Made by a program: the position numbers and the translations under genes. A stretch of DNA of 64,000 nucleotides from Saccharopolyspora elongata (lineage in GTDB: Bacteria > Actinomycetota > Actinomycetes > Mycobacteriales > Pseudonocardiaceae), in NCBI RefSeq assembly GCF_004348985.1, contig NZ_SMKW01000037.1:28702-92701 (forward strand), in the 5' to 3' direction. Of this stretch, positions 52,593-62,120 are shown piece after piece (positions within the stretch are counted from its first letter, which is position 1; each line of letters opens with the position of its first letter). Under the pieces are notes generated by a model. The model was given only the letters and a program-made list of their open reading frames with translations, was not told the origin of the DNA and made no database searches.

Positions 52593-54164
52593 ATGGGCAA
52601 CTGGGACCTGGACATCGGCGAGCACTACCTGCGCCGCACGGTGCACGAGGCCGAGGAACTCTTCGCGCAGGTGCTCGGCGAGGAGCCGATCGGCGCCGAT
52701 CCGCTGCCGTTCAAGATCTACCGCGACGTGCCGCGGCACCGGCTGCCCGGCGCGCTTCCGCTGGAGATCGGCGACGCGCGCAGCGCCTTCGCCGGTTTCA
52801 CCGCGCGTGAGCCGGTTCTGCGCGAGCCGGCGCAGCTGCTGTCGGCATTGCTCTACTACGGCTACGGATTCTCCCGCTGGGACGAGGGCCCGGGGGCGGT
52901 CTGGCCGTACCACCGGATGGTGCCGTCGGCCCGGTGCTACTTCCCGACCGAGCTCTACCTGTGGATGCCCCGCACCGGCGAGGTCCCGGCGGGGATCTAC
53001 CACTACGACACCCTGCACCACGGCCTGGCACTGATCCGGGAAGGCGACTTCCGCGCCGAGCTGGGCCGGTTGCTGGGCGCGGACGTCGACGACGTGCACA
53101 GCGTGCTGCTGCTGTCGTCGCTGTTCTGGAAGAACGCCTTCAAGTACCGCGGCTACTCCTACCGCCTGTGCGCCCAGGAAGCGGGCATGGTGGCCGGGAA
53201 CCTGCTGATGGTCGCCGGCGCGCTGGGTCTGCGCGGCGAGGTCGGCTTCCAGTTCGCCGACCGGCGCGCCGGGCGGCTGCTCGGCCTGGTGGATTCCGAG
53301 GAGCACCTGTTCGCGGCGCTGCCGCTGCGCCGGGACGGATCGGCCGCCGAACCGGCGCCGGACGTTCCGGTCCCGCCGGTTTCGCACCGCTACGTCCGGC
53401 CCGAGGGGGACGTGCACCCGCACGATGCGCTGTTCACCTCGATCGCCGAGAACTCCCTGCTGGACGACGCGGCTGAGGGAGCCCGCCAGCTCCCGGTGTC
53501 GGCTCCCGGCTGCCGCTGTGACAGCGGCGAGACGCCGACGCTGCCGATGCCGCCCGCGCGGCGCGAGCCGATCGGCCTCGGCGCGACGTTGCGGGCGCGC
53601 AACTCCGGCAACGTGCTGTTCAACCCGATCGCCAAGACGCTGCCGCTGGCCGATCTCTGGGAGATCGTGCGGTACGCGACCGATCCGTACCGCAGCGATC
53701 TGCGCGACGGGGTGGCCGAGCCGGGGGTGAGCCTGCACGTCGTGGCGCTGGACGTGGCCGGGCTGGCGAAGGGCGTCTACCGGTTCTGCCGGGAGCACGC
53801 GGGCTTGCACCTGGTCGCCGAAGGCGACTTCTCCCGGCCGCTGCAGGGCACCCTGCCGGTGCCGAACCTGAACCTGTGCGCGTCCAACGCGGTCCTGTAC
53901 CTGGCCGCGGACCACGCCGAGGCCAGCCGCACCTTCGGCAACCGCGCCTACCGGCTGATCAACCTCGAAGCCGGGATCGTCGCGCAGCGGCTCTGCGTGC
54001 TCAGCGCCGCGCACGGCCTGGCCGCTCGTGTCCACAATGGATACGACGCGGCCGGTGTCGAGTCGATCCTGCGGCTGGACGAGGCGAAGCTGACCCCGTT
54101 CTTCCAGATCGCGATCGCGCACAACCGGCCAGGGGTCCAGCTCGGGCTCCCGGTCGTCTTCTGA
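52593..54164 (+). CDS. SagB-type azoline dehydrogenase, paralogue 1 (523 aa)
   Basis: FMN-dependent nitroreductase-fold enzyme that oxidises azolines to azoles. Two SagB-like halves are visible: residues 75-230 (SARCYFPTELYLWMPRTG, YHYDTLHHGLALIREGD, LFWKNAFKYRGYSYRLCAQEAGMVAGNLL) and 330-523 (FNPIAKTLPLADLWEIV, VALDVAGLAKGVYRFC, NRAYRLINLEAGIVAQRLCVL). Such doubled domains occur in thiopeptide dehydrogenases. ATG 52593 with GGAGGTTCA. A close paralogue follows at 57781, an unusual redundancy. Confidence 0.88.
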   Translation: MGNWDLDIGEHYLRRTVHEAEELFAQVLGEEPIGADPLPFKIYRDVPRHRLPGALPLEIGDARSAFAGFTAREPVLREPAQLLSALLYYGYGFSRWDEGPGAVWPYHRMVPSARCYFPTELYLWMPRTGEVPAGIYHYDTLHHGLALIREGDFRAELGRLLGADVDDVHSVLLLSSLFWKNAFKYRGYSYRLCAQEAGMVAGNLLMVAGALGLRGEVGFQFADRRAGRLLGLVDSEEHLFAALPLRRDGSAAEPAPDVPVPPVSHRYVRPEGDVHPHDALFTSIAENSLLDDAAEGARQLPVSAPGCRCDSGETPTLPMPPARREPIGLGATLRARNSGNVLFNPIAKTLPLADLWEIVRYATDPYRSDLRDGVAEPGVSLHVVALDVAGLAKGVYRFCREHAGLHLVAEGDFSRPLQGTLPVPNLNLCASNAVLYLAADHAEASRTFGNRAYRLINLEAGIVAQRLCVLSAAHGLAARVHNGYDAAGVESILRLDEAKLTPFFQIAIAHNRPGVQLGLPVVF

Positions 54165-54180
54165 GGTGGGACGGGAGCCG

Positions 54181-56805
54181 ATGACATACCGCGTCGAACC
54201 GGCCTTCGCGGTGCGCGTCGCCGGAATGCCGCTGGCCTTCCTCCGACGGCTGCGCACCGAGCGCACCGCCGAACTCGTCGAGCAGATCCTCAATGCGGAG
54301 CAATGGCTTTCAGCGCACGGCGACGCGCTTTCAGACGCACTGCACGACGTCGTCGGCCGCACCACCGACACCGGCCTGCGGAGGCGGCTCATCAACCTGC
54401 GCCGCGACGTGTACCAAGGCAGGCAGCCTCGCTCCGGTGTCGACGACGAACTGCTCGCCCAGCTGCCCGCGGAACTGGCCGAGGCGCTCACCGGCTGGCA
54501 GCGCCGCGTCCACGAGCGCGGCGCGCTGATCGCCGCCGCCGAAGCGGAACTGCCCGCGGAAGTGGCGCGGCAGCGGCACGCCGTGCACGAGCTGGCCGCC
54601 GACCCGGCCTTCCAGCGCGGCCTGGTGCTGGCCAGCCCGGATCTCTACCTCAGCCTCCGCAAGGCGTCGCCGGACCAGCCGGATCGCAAGCTGGAGCGCA
54701 AGCTCGCCAAGTACCTCTCGCGCACCGCGGCCAAGACCAGCCCGTACAGCACGTTCACCGGCTTCGCGGAAGGCCGGTGGATCGACTACGGCCCGCAGCT
54801 GCACTACGCGGGCGGCTCGCGACGCAGCGTCGTCGAGCTGAACGCCTTCACGCAGCAGCAGATCCCGCGCGCCCTGGCGGGCTGGCCCGAGATCCGGCCG
54901 CACCTGCCGCTCGCGGTGAACACCAGCGTGGTCGAGGACGGCGAGGTGCTGCGGTTCCTCGGGCGCAAGGACGGCGAAGCCGTGCTGGAACTGGCGAACA
55001 CCCCGACGCTGCAACGCTTCCTGGGGGAAATCCGGCACGGCGTCGACCGGACCTACCGCGGCGTGGTGCGCGCGCTGGCCGGACTGGACCGGGAAGATCG
55101 CAGCGCGCAGATCGCGGGATTCCTCGACCAGCTCATCGACATCGGCCTGGTCGAGATCGGTTTCGGGATACCGGACAACGAGACCGACCACCTCGGCAGG
55201 CTCGCCGCCGAACTGGCGGGCTTCCCCGGCGACCGCGTCGCCGACGTCCGGGCCACCCTGCTGGCGCTGCGGGACGAGCTGGAGACCTACGGGCGGCTCG
55301 ACGCTCCCGGGAGCCGGTTCGAGCAGTCGGCCGCGGTCACCGACCGGCTCCGGCAGGTCTACGCCCGGCTCGGCTGGGACGACTCGGGCGCGGAGTTCCC
55401 GAAGCAGGCCTTCTACGAGGACGTGCTGATCACCGGCGGCGCGGTGACCGGTCGGCTGGAATCCTGGCGCGGGCTGTTCGACCGGCTCGAACTCGTGCGG
55501 CGGATGGCCGGGCTGTACGACCGGTTCCTGCCCGGCCGCATCGCCGCCGAGGCGTTCTTCGCCGACCGCTACGGCGCCGGCGCCCAGATCCCGTTCCTGG
55601 ACTTCTACCGCGACTTCGGCCGGGCGACGGGCAATCCGGCGGACACCGGCAGCCGGGTCAGCGGGGCGGACCTGGCGACCTGCTACGAGCGGGCGTTCCC
55701 GGTCCCGCGGATCGGGCTGGAGCGGCTGGATCGGCTGGCCGCCCTGCAGCAGCGGTTGGTCGCCGCGGTGGCCGAAGCAGCCGTCGACGATGCCGGAGTC
55801 CGGAACCTCTCGGCGCGGGCCATCGGCGAATTCCTCGACGAGGTACCGGAATTCGTGTCGCCGATCGAATCGGTCGCCTGCTACCTGCAGCCGATCGCCG
55901 GGGACCGACCGCGCGCCGTGCTGAACGAGCTGATGACCGGATTCGGCCGCAGCCAGGCCCGCCTGCTTCGGCTCGGGCAGCGCACCGGCGGCGGGACCTT
56001 CGCCCCGCCCGAGGCGGCCACCACGCCCCTGCGGTACGCAGAGATCACCGGGACCGTCGGGTCGAACCTCAACCTCAAGCACCCGCTGACCCACTACGAG
56101 ATCAGCTACCCGGCGAGCACCAGCGACCGGCCGCCGGACCGGCGGCTGGCGCTCAGCGATCTCCTGGTCGTGCACGACCCCGGCGCCGGGGTGCTGCGGC
56201 TGGTCTCGAAGGGCCACGGCGTGGAGATCATGCCCGTGCACCTGGGCGTGATGGTCGAGTTCCTGCTGCCGCCCGCGTACCGGTTCCTCATCCAGATGTT
56301 CGGCCAGGCCGTGCCGCGCTTCGAGTTCATCAAGCAGCTGTCCACCGCCGCCCCGGTGGCCGAGGTGGACGGCGTCCGCCGGTATCCGCGCCTGGCGCTG
56401 GGCGATCTGGTGCTCAACCGCGCGGCGTGGGTGGTGCCCAGCGGGCTGCTGCCCAGGCGCGCCGCCGGTGGCTCGGCGCTGGAGCACCTGATCGAGGTGA
56501 ACCGCTGGCGGCGTCGCCACCGGATCCCGCAGCAGTGCTTCGTCCGCGCCGTCGCCGGGCACGGCAACGCCTCGCAGCGGTCCCGTGTGGACGGTCTGTT
56601 CGACAAGACGCGCAAGCCCGTGTACCTGGACTTCGGCAGCGAACTGTTCGGCCACGTCTTCGAGGAGGTCGCCGCGAGCACCGACCAGCTGCTGGTCTTC
56701 GAGGAGATGCTGCCGGGACCGCAGGAGCTGGTTCCCGGCGAGGAGGACGGCGCTCGCGCCACGGAGCTGGTGGTCGAGCTGACGCAGGCAGGACGCGATG
56801 GCTGA
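54181..56805 (+). CDS. Thiopeptide-type LanB dehydratase, glutamylation domain
   Basis: 874 residues matching Lant_dehydr_N: RRRLINLRRDVYQGRQP, LVLASPDLYLSLRKA, KYLSRTAAKTSPYSTFTGFAEG, GTVGSNLNLKHPLTHYEISY and DLLVVHDPGAGVLRLVSKG. This half transfers glutamate from Glu-tRNA to Ser/Thr of the precursor; the elimination half is the separate next gene, as in thiopeptide split dehydratases. ATG 54181. Overlaps the next gene by 8 bp. Confidence 0.92.
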   Translation: MTYRVEPAFAVRVAGMPLAFLRRLRTERTAELVEQILNAEQWLSAHGDALSDALHDVVGRTTDTGLRRRLINLRRDVYQGRQPRSGVDDELLAQLPAELAEALTGWQRRVHERGALIAAAEAELPAEVARQRHAVHELAADPAFQRGLVLASPDLYLSLRKASPDQPDRKLERKLAKYLSRTAAKTSPYSTFTGFAEGRWIDYGPQLHYAGGSRRSVVELNAFTQQQIPRALAGWPEIRPHLPLAVNTSVVEDGEVLRFLGRKDGEAVLELANTPTLQRFLGEIRHGVDRTYRGVVRALAGLDREDRSAQIAGFLDQLIDIGLVEIGFGIPDNETDHLGRLAAELAGFPGDRVADVRATLLALRDELETYGRLDAPGSRFEQSAAVTDRLRQVYARLGWDDSGAEFPKQAFYEDVLITGGAVTGRLESWRGLFDRLELVRRMAGLYDRFLPGRIAAEAFFADRYGAGAQIPFLDFYRDFGRATGNPADTGSRVSGADLATCYERAFPVPRIGLERLDRLAALQQRLVAAVAEAAVDDAGVRNLSARAIGEFLDEVPEFVSPIESVACYLQPIAGDRPRAVLNELMTGFGRSQARLLRLGQRTGGGTFAPPEAATTPLRYAEITGTVGSNLNLKHPLTHYEISYPASTSDRPPDRRLALSDLLVVHDPGAGVLRLVSKGHGVEIMPVHLGVMVEFLLPPAYRFLIQMFGQAVPRFEFIKQLSTAAPVAEVDGVRRYPRLALGDLVLNRAAWVVPSGLLPRRAAGGSALEHLIEVNRWRRRHRIPQQCFVRAVAGHGNASQRSRVDGLFDKTRKPVYLDFGSELFGHVFEEVAASTDQLLVFEEMLPGPQELVPGEEDGARATELVVELTQAGRDG

Positions 56806-57784
56806 AACGCAGTGGGTCAGCGTGCACATCCACTACCACGATCCGCTGGACGCGGTCGTCACCGGCGCGGTCCGGCCGCTGGTGGCGGAGCTGGGCGGCG
56901 GACTCGACGGGCACTTCTTCGTGCGGCACTGGCAGGCGGGCCCGCACCTGCGGCTGCGGCTGAAACCGCGTTCGCCCGGCGACGCGGACAAGGTCGTCGA
57001 ACTCCTCGACCGGCGGGTGGGGGAGTTCCTCCGCGACCGCCCGTCCCTCACGGCCGTCACCGAGCAGGAATACCGCGAGGTGGCCGATCCGCTGGTGGGG
57101 ATCGAGCGGGGCCAGCGCGAGACCGAACCGCTGCAACCGAACAACACCGTGCGGCACGTGCCCTACGAACCGGAATACGCGCGCTACGGCGGCACTCCCG
57201 AGGCCATGGGCGTCGTCGAACGGCACTTCGCCGAGTCCAGCGAGTTGGTGGCCGACCTGCTGGTGCAGGGCCCGGCCGGCGACCAGCGCACCGGGCAGGC
57301 GCTGGCGATGATGCTGGTCTGCGCGATGACGGCGGCAGGCGGGTCCGACGGCCTGGCCGACTACCTCGGCACCGGTCACCTCGACTGGGGGCGACGGCTG
57401 GTGTTCGGCGATCCGGATGCTGCCGAGACCCACTTCGAGGCGAAGTACCAGCGCCAGCGGCCCCGGCTGCTCGGCGTCGTCGAAGGGCTGGTCCGGGCGG
57501 TCGAATCCGGTGCCACCGAGCGCGCCGGAGCCGCGGTGGCGCGGTGGGCCGGCGCGACCACGACCCTGCGCGACGAGCTGCGGCTGCTCCGGGAGGGCGG
57601 CCGGTTCGCGGTGCAGGAGGTGCTGATGCCTCCGCAGCGGCATCGGGAGGCCGAACTCGCCAGCGTGCTGCTGTTCTGCTCGCACATGCACAACAACCGG
57701 CTGGGCGTCACGCTCCCGGAGGAGTCCTACCTGATGTACCTGCTGTGGCGGGCGGTTTCCGAGATCACCGGGAGTGCGAGTTGA
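56798..57784 (+). CDS. SpaB_C/thiopep_ocin protein, probable glutamate-elimination domain
   Basis: 328 residues of the same family as the protein at 45770: WVSVHIHYHDPLDAVV, HFFVRHWQAGPHLRLRLKP, C-terminal LLFCSHMHNNRLGVTLPEESYLMYLLWRAV. By overlap with the glutamylating LanB gene it should be the elimination half that releases glutamate to give dehydroalanine or dehydrobutyrine (TclL/TbtC role). The assignment between this and the 45770 protein is by genome context only. Confidence 0.82.
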   Translation: MAETQWVSVHIHYHDPLDAVVTGAVRPLVAELGGGLDGHFFVRHWQAGPHLRLRLKPRSPGDADKVVELLDRRVGEFLRDRPSLTAVTEQEYREVADPLVGIERGQRETEPLQPNNTVRHVPYEPEYARYGGTPEAMGVVERHFAESSELVADLLVQGPAGDQRTGQALAMMLVCAMTAAGGSDGLADYLGTGHLDWGRRLVFGDPDAAETHFEAKYQRQRPRLLGVVEGLVRAVESGATERAGAAVARWAGATTTLRDELRLLREGGRFAVQEVLMPPQRHREAELASVLLFCSHMHNNRLGVTLPEESYLMYLLWRAVSEITGSAS

Positions 57785-59322
57785 ACACCGAGCAGTCGGC
57801 CGCGAGCGCCCGCAAGTACCTGGCACTGGCCGAGGGCATGCCGATTCCCGAGGAGATCGACTGGGGCGATTCGCCGACCCAGTTCAAGGTCTACCGGGAC
57901 AAGCCGCGGATCCCGCTGGGCTACCGGACCACCGGGGCGACGCCCACCGATCGGCTCGGGCAACTCCTGCTGGACTGCTACGGGGTGACCCGCTACCGGT
58001 GGACGACGGCCGACGCCCTGCGCCGGTTGATCGGCACCAGGGGAGCGGAGCCCGGCGGTGGCGCGAAGCTCGCCAGGAACGCGTTGCGGCCGGTCCCGTC
58101 CGGCGGTTCGCGGTTCCCCGCCGAGCTGTACGTGGTGGCCGGCCCCGGCAGCGGCATTCCACCGGGCGCCTACCACTACGACGCCGCGCACCACTCGCTG
58201 GTGACGTTGCGGGACGGCGACTGGACGCCCGAACTGGCCGCCGGCCTCGGCGGCGAACGCTCGGGGTTGACGCTGCTGACGACCGCGTTCTTCTGGAAGA
58301 ACGCGTTCAAGTACGGCGACGTGACGTACCGGCTGTGCGGCCTGGACATCGGTGTCCTCATCGGGCAGATCCTCGCTGTGGCCGCGCGCGACCGGACCGA
58401 GGCGCGGGTGCGGTACCAGTTCGCCGACGACACCCTGGACGGCCTGCTTCGGCTCGACCCGATGCGGGAAAGCGTCTACGCAGCAATCGCTCTCGGCCCC
58501 GTCGAGCGGACCTCGGGCGGATCGCGACCCGTCGAGGGCGCGGAACTCCCGCGGACCGGCTCGGGTTCGGTGGCGGAGCGGGACTGGTCGATCGCGGCCT
58601 TGCCGCTGCAAGCCGAGGTGCACCAGGCGTCCAGGCGCACCGCGGAGCGGCCGGAGGCGGGCACCAAACCGGAGGTCAGCGCCTCGGCCGTGCCCGGCGG
58701 GGGAACGGTGGCACTGCCCGACCGCCGGGTCGACCCGCTCGACGGGTTGCGGGCCCGGCGTTCCTCGATGGGCTACTTCACCCCGTCCGACCTGGGCCAG
58801 GACGCGCTCGCGGCGCTGCTCGCGGCGGCGGCCGAGGGCTACCGGAACGATCTCGACGCGCCGTCACCCACTGTCCGGCACACCGCGCTCCTCTGCGCGG
58901 TGAACCGGGTTTCCGGCCTGGAATCCGGTGTCTACCGCTACCGGCCGGAGCAGGCCGACCTGGAGCTCGTGCGCGCAGCACCCGGAATCGGCGGCGAACT
59001 CCAGGAGGCGTTGCTGATCAAGCTCTTCAACCTCACCCACACGAACCTGTGCATCTACCCGGTGGGCGAATACGAGAGCGGCTTCCGCGCGCACGGCGAC
59101 CGCTGGTACCGGGTGCAGAACATGGAAGCCGGAATCCTGACGCAGCGGCTCTACCTGGCCGCGGCGGCGCTCGGGCTGCGCTGCCACGCGAGCCTCGGCT
59201 ACCACGTGCCGCAGACCAACCGCCTGCTCGGAATCGAAGGAACGGGCCTTACCAGCCTGCTCCAGGTGATGATCGGCTCCGGCCGAGCACCAGGAGACTT
59301 CTACGAGGCGGGCTGGCACTAG
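57781..59322 (+). CDS. SagB-type azoline dehydrogenase, paralogue 2 (513 aa)
   Basis: Same double nitroreductase layout as the gene at 52593: FPAELYVVAGPGSGIPPGAY, TAFFWKNAFKYGDVTYRLCG, then a linker and a second half with RRSSMGYFTPSDLGQDALAA and WYRVQNMEAGILTQRLYL. Starts at TTG 57781 inside the upstream stop, with GGGAG upstream. The last gene of the tight operon. The two paralogues may oxidise different azolines; the divergence suggests separate jobs rather than a simple duplicate. Confidence 0.85.
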   Translation: MNTEQSAASARKYLALAEGMPIPEEIDWGDSPTQFKVYRDKPRIPLGYRTTGATPTDRLGQLLLDCYGVTRYRWTTADALRRLIGTRGAEPGGGAKLARNALRPVPSGGSRFPAELYVVAGPGSGIPPGAYHYDAAHHSLVTLRDGDWTPELAAGLGGERSGLTLLTTAFFWKNAFKYGDVTYRLCGLDIGVLIGQILAVAARDRTEARVRYQFADDTLDGLLRLDPMRESVYAAIALGPVERTSGGSRPVEGAELPRTGSGSVAERDWSIAALPLQAEVHQASRRTAERPEAGTKPEVSASAVPGGGTVALPDRRVDPLDGLRARRSSMGYFTPSDLGQDALAALLAAAAEGYRNDLDAPSPTVRHTALLCAVNRVSGLESGVYRYRPEQADLELVRAAPGIGGELQEALLIKLFNLTHTNLCIYPVGEYESGFRAHGDRWYRVQNMEAGILTQRLYLAAAALGLRCHASLGYHVPQTNRLLGIEGTGLTSLLQVMIGSGRAPGDFYEAGWH

Positions 59323-59351
59323 CGTCTCGCCCGCCTCCCGTCGGGGCGGGC

Positions 59352-59454
59352 GATTTCGCGCGAAATCAGCACCCGGTACGCCTGGCCGAAGGCGATTTCG
59401 CGCGAAATCGGCGTCGGTCCCGGGAACGGCGGGGAATCGCCGCTCCCGGGGACC
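59352..59454. terminator. Cluster of palindromes between convergent genes
   Basis: GATTTCGCGCGAAATC occurs twice (59352-59367 and 59394-59409), each an exact 16-bp palindrome, followed by a longer imperfect hairpin at 59416-59454 (GGTCCCGGGAACGGCG ... CGCCGCTCCCGGGGACC). It fills the gap between the dehydrogenase and monooxygenase stops and probably ends both transcripts. Confidence 0.6.
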
Positions 59455-59458
59455 GAGG

Positions 59459-60739
59459 TCACCTCCCGGCGGCCGACCTGGCGGGTTCCCGTCCCGGCTG
59501 CCACTTCCGCTGCATCATGCCGTTCATGGCGCGGAAGAAGACCCTCGACAGCGACACCGCGACCTTGTTGCTCTGCAAGCCCTGCTTCTGGTACTGCAAC
59601 GCCTTCCGCACCGCGGCGAAGCCGTACTCGAGCATCCCGGCCTCGAAGACCCGGATCGCCTCGGTGGTCGCCGCCTTGCCGTCGCGCGCCGAAACGAGTT
59701 GGCGGCACAGCAGATCCGCGTCGCGCAAGGCAGTGTTGCCACCCATTCCGCCGACCGGCGACATGCTGTGCACCGCGTCGCCGAGCAGCGTGACGTTGGT
59801 GGTCTCCCACGGCTTGACAGGCACCGATGTCTTGTACGGCACCAGAAGCGCGCTCTCCGGGTCGGATTCGGCGATCAGCCTGCGCAGTTGCGGGTGCCAG
59901 TCGCCGACGAGCCGTTCGATCAGGCCCTTCAGCTCGGGCCCGTCGAGGGCCTCGATGTTGGCCGGGCACGCGCTGCGGCGGATCACGAAGGCGCTGCCGA
60001 CGTAGGCGTCGTCGCCGCGCGTCTCGGGAATGTCGTCCATCGCGGCCGTGCGGTCGAAGACCGAGATGGACAGGAAGAACGGCGCCGGCGCCATGATCAT
60101 GCTCCGCCCGGTGGACAGCGGCGGCTGCAGCCAGGCGCGAACCTCCTCGGTGAGCGGGAGTTTCAGCCCGATGCCGTAGGCGTCGGTGTCCACCCGATCC
60201 ACGTGCGGCAGGTACTGCTTGCGCACCGGGGAGTTGACCCCGTCCGCGCCGACCAGGACGTCGCCGGTGGCCGTCGTGCCGTCGGCGAAGTGCGCGGTGA
60301 TCTCGCCGTCCGGGCTGCGCTCGTAGCGCTCGAACTTCTTGTCGTAGTGCAGGACCTCGTCGAGGTCGGTGAGCAGCACCTCGCGCAGGGTCACCCGGTC
60401 GATCGCGTGGGAGCGCTCGGTCGGCCCGGAACCCGCGGCGCCGCGGGCGTCCTGCTCCATCACCATCAGTTCTTGCAGATCCTCGGTTAGGAACCGGAAA
60501 CTGCCCAGGTCCACCGTGCTGCGCACGAACGTCTCCCAGGTCTCCGGCGGCAGGCAGGCGTGCAGCGCCTTCGCCCCGTGCGGGTCGATGTGGATCCGGT
60601 AGCCTTCCAGGCGATCGGTCCGGGTGCGATCCCGTTCGTAGACCGCGACGTCCACCCCGGCCTTGCGCAATCCCTGTGCCAGGCAGAGGCCGCCGATGCC
60701 GCCGCCGATGACGAGAACCCTTAACGATGTTTCCGGCAT
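59459..60739 (-). CDS. FAD-dependent aromatic-type monooxygenase
   Basis: 426 residues: N-terminal FAD-binding GxGxxG VLVIGGGIGGLCLAQGLRKAG, the DG motif LVGADGVNSPVRK, and the second FAD motif VTLLGDAVHSMSPVGGMGGNTALRDA. Group A flavin monooxygenase that hydroxylates or epoxidises, and a good candidate for oxidising the RiPP. ATG 60739 with AGGAGG upstream; the longer frame start is unsupported. It is convergent with the main operon and divergent from the methyltransferase gene (60740-61016 between them, no gene). Confidence 0.88.
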   Translation of the reverse strand: MPETSLRVLVIGGGIGGLCLAQGLRKAGVDVAVYERDRTRTDRLEGYRIHIDPHGAKALHACLPPETWETFVRSTVDLGSFRFLTEDLQELMVMEQDARGAAGSGPTERSHAIDRVTLREVLLTDLDEVLHYDKKFERYERSPDGEITAHFADGTTATGDVLVGADGVNSPVRKQYLPHVDRVDTDAYGIGLKLPLTEEVRAWLQPPLSTGRSMIMAPAPFFLSISVFDRTAAMDDIPETRGDDAYVGSAFVIRRSACPANIEALDGPELKGLIERLVGDWHPQLRRLIAESDPESALLVPYKTSVPVKPWETTNVTLLGDAVHSMSPVGGMGGNTALRDADLLCRQLVSARDGKAATTEAIRVFEAGMLEYGFAAVRKALQYQKQGLQSNKVAVSLSRVFFRAMNGMMQRKWQPGREPARSAAGR

Positions 60740-61016
60740 TTCCTGCTGGCCTCCTGGTAGTTCCCGGATTTCCCCGGATTGCGTCGAGCGGACGCGGGTG
60801 CCGATCGCGGCAACCCGTTCGGTTGCCCACCGAATGCCCGGCCGGTAGGCTGCGATTGCGCGTGACCGGCTCGGTTCGCGCAATCGGCCGACAGTCATCG
60901 CGGTGCAACGTTTTCGACCGGGTGTCACGGGTTTTCGGCGGTTCGGTGCGCTTCGCCCCCCAGCTCGACCACGTTCCCCCCGCTGACTGTTTCACATTAC
61001 CTTCGGGCGGTCCAGG

Positions 61017-61685
61017 ATGCAGATGCAAGAGATAACGACCAAAGCCGGGTACGACCGATGGGCGAGCACGTACGAACGAACGCCGAATCCGGTGGTGTCG
61101 CTGGACTCCCGGCACAGCGTCGGATTGCTCGCGCCGAAGCCGGGGGAGCGGATCCTGGACGCGGGCTGCGGAACCGGGCGCAACCTCGGCGCGATGCTCG
61201 CCGCGGGCGCGGAGCCGCAGGGCGTCGACTTCTCGGCCGGGATGCTCGACGTGGCCCGGCACAGCCATCCGGGCGTCCCGCTCTTCGAGGGCGACCTGCA
61301 GGAGGCGCTGCCGTTCGCCGACGCCGAGTTCGACGCGGTGTTGTGCGCCCTGCTGGGCGAGCACCTGGAGGAGCCGGCGCGGGCGGTCGCCGAGTTCCAC
61401 CGGGTGCTGCGTCCGGGCGGGCGGCTGGTGTTCTCCGTCTTCCACCCCGAGATGGCGGCGACCGGGATGTCGGCGCAGTTCGAGGACGCCGGCGAGGTGT
61501 TCAAGATGGTCGCCTACCCGTACACAGTGGACGATTATGCGGGCTGGGTCTCGGGCTCCGGTTTCGCGGACCTCCAGCGGCACGAGCTTTCCGGCGACGA
61601 GCAGATGGTCGACGAGGTTCCGTGGGCGTCGTGGCTGGTGGGGCGCCCGCTCGTGCTGGTGCTGACCGCCGCGAAACCGGCCTGA
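61017..61685 (+). CDS. Class I SAM methyltransferase
   Basis: 222 residues: motif I RILDAGCGTGRNLGAML, post-I GVDFSAGMLDVAR, motif II ADAEFDAVLCALLGEH and EFHRVLRPGGRLVFSVFHPE. Small-molecule methyltransferase of methyltransf_11 type. It is likely to tailor the RiPP, for example by O- or N-methylation. ATG 61017; GTAC-type promoter not identified. Confidence 0.85.
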   Translation: MQMQEITTKAGYDRWASTYERTPNPVVSLDSRHSVGLLAPKPGERILDAGCGTGRNLGAMLAAGAEPQGVDFSAGMLDVARHSHPGVPLFEGDLQEALPFADAEFDAVLCALLGEHLEEPARAVAEFHRVLRPGGRLVFSVFHPEMAATGMSAQFEDAGEVFKMVAYPYTVDDYAGWVSGSGFADLQRHELSGDEQMVDEVPWASWLVGRPLVLVLTAAKPA

Positions 61686-62120
61686 GCGCGCACCGGCGCG
61701 ATTTTTCGGCGACGCCCGGTCGATTAGCCGGGTATGGTGATCGGTAACGCGGGTTTTCCTGGGGATGAGCGGGAGGGCTTTGGCATGGGAGTTGTGATCT
61801 GCTGGGGGATTTCACCGGGTGCGCCCGGCGGTGGCGATGTGCTCCGCTCCGGCCCGGATGTGCACGGCAGACCCTGACGCGAACGGCATCGACGAATCGC
61901 CGCGGCCGCGAGCGGGCGGCCGCGATGCCCGGCGAACCGGCGTCCTGGTGACGCACTTCGTCGCGGCTTCACCCGGTCCCTCCCGGCACCACGGCTGATC
62001 CTGCCCGGACGGAGGACTGGGGACCTCGGGACGTGCCGCGCGCTGCGGGCGTGATCGGTGCTGCGATCACCCGTCCCGGCTGACAACTTCGTCCAACTCG
62101 TAGGCGGATGGTTGCTGGGC
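61686..62120. other. Intergenic region between methyltransferase and SARP genes (435 bp)
   Basis: No convincing gene is present. A 47-codon frame from ATG 61734 to 61877 lacks a clear ribosome site and homology. The region probably carries the promoter of the SARP gene; no binding site is assigned. Confidence 0.4.

Noticed and set aside
61734..61877. 47-codon frame MVIGNAGFPGDEREGFG between methyltransferase and SARP genes, considered as a second small peptide
   Set aside because: No clear ribosome site, no leader or core pattern like the RiPP precursor.
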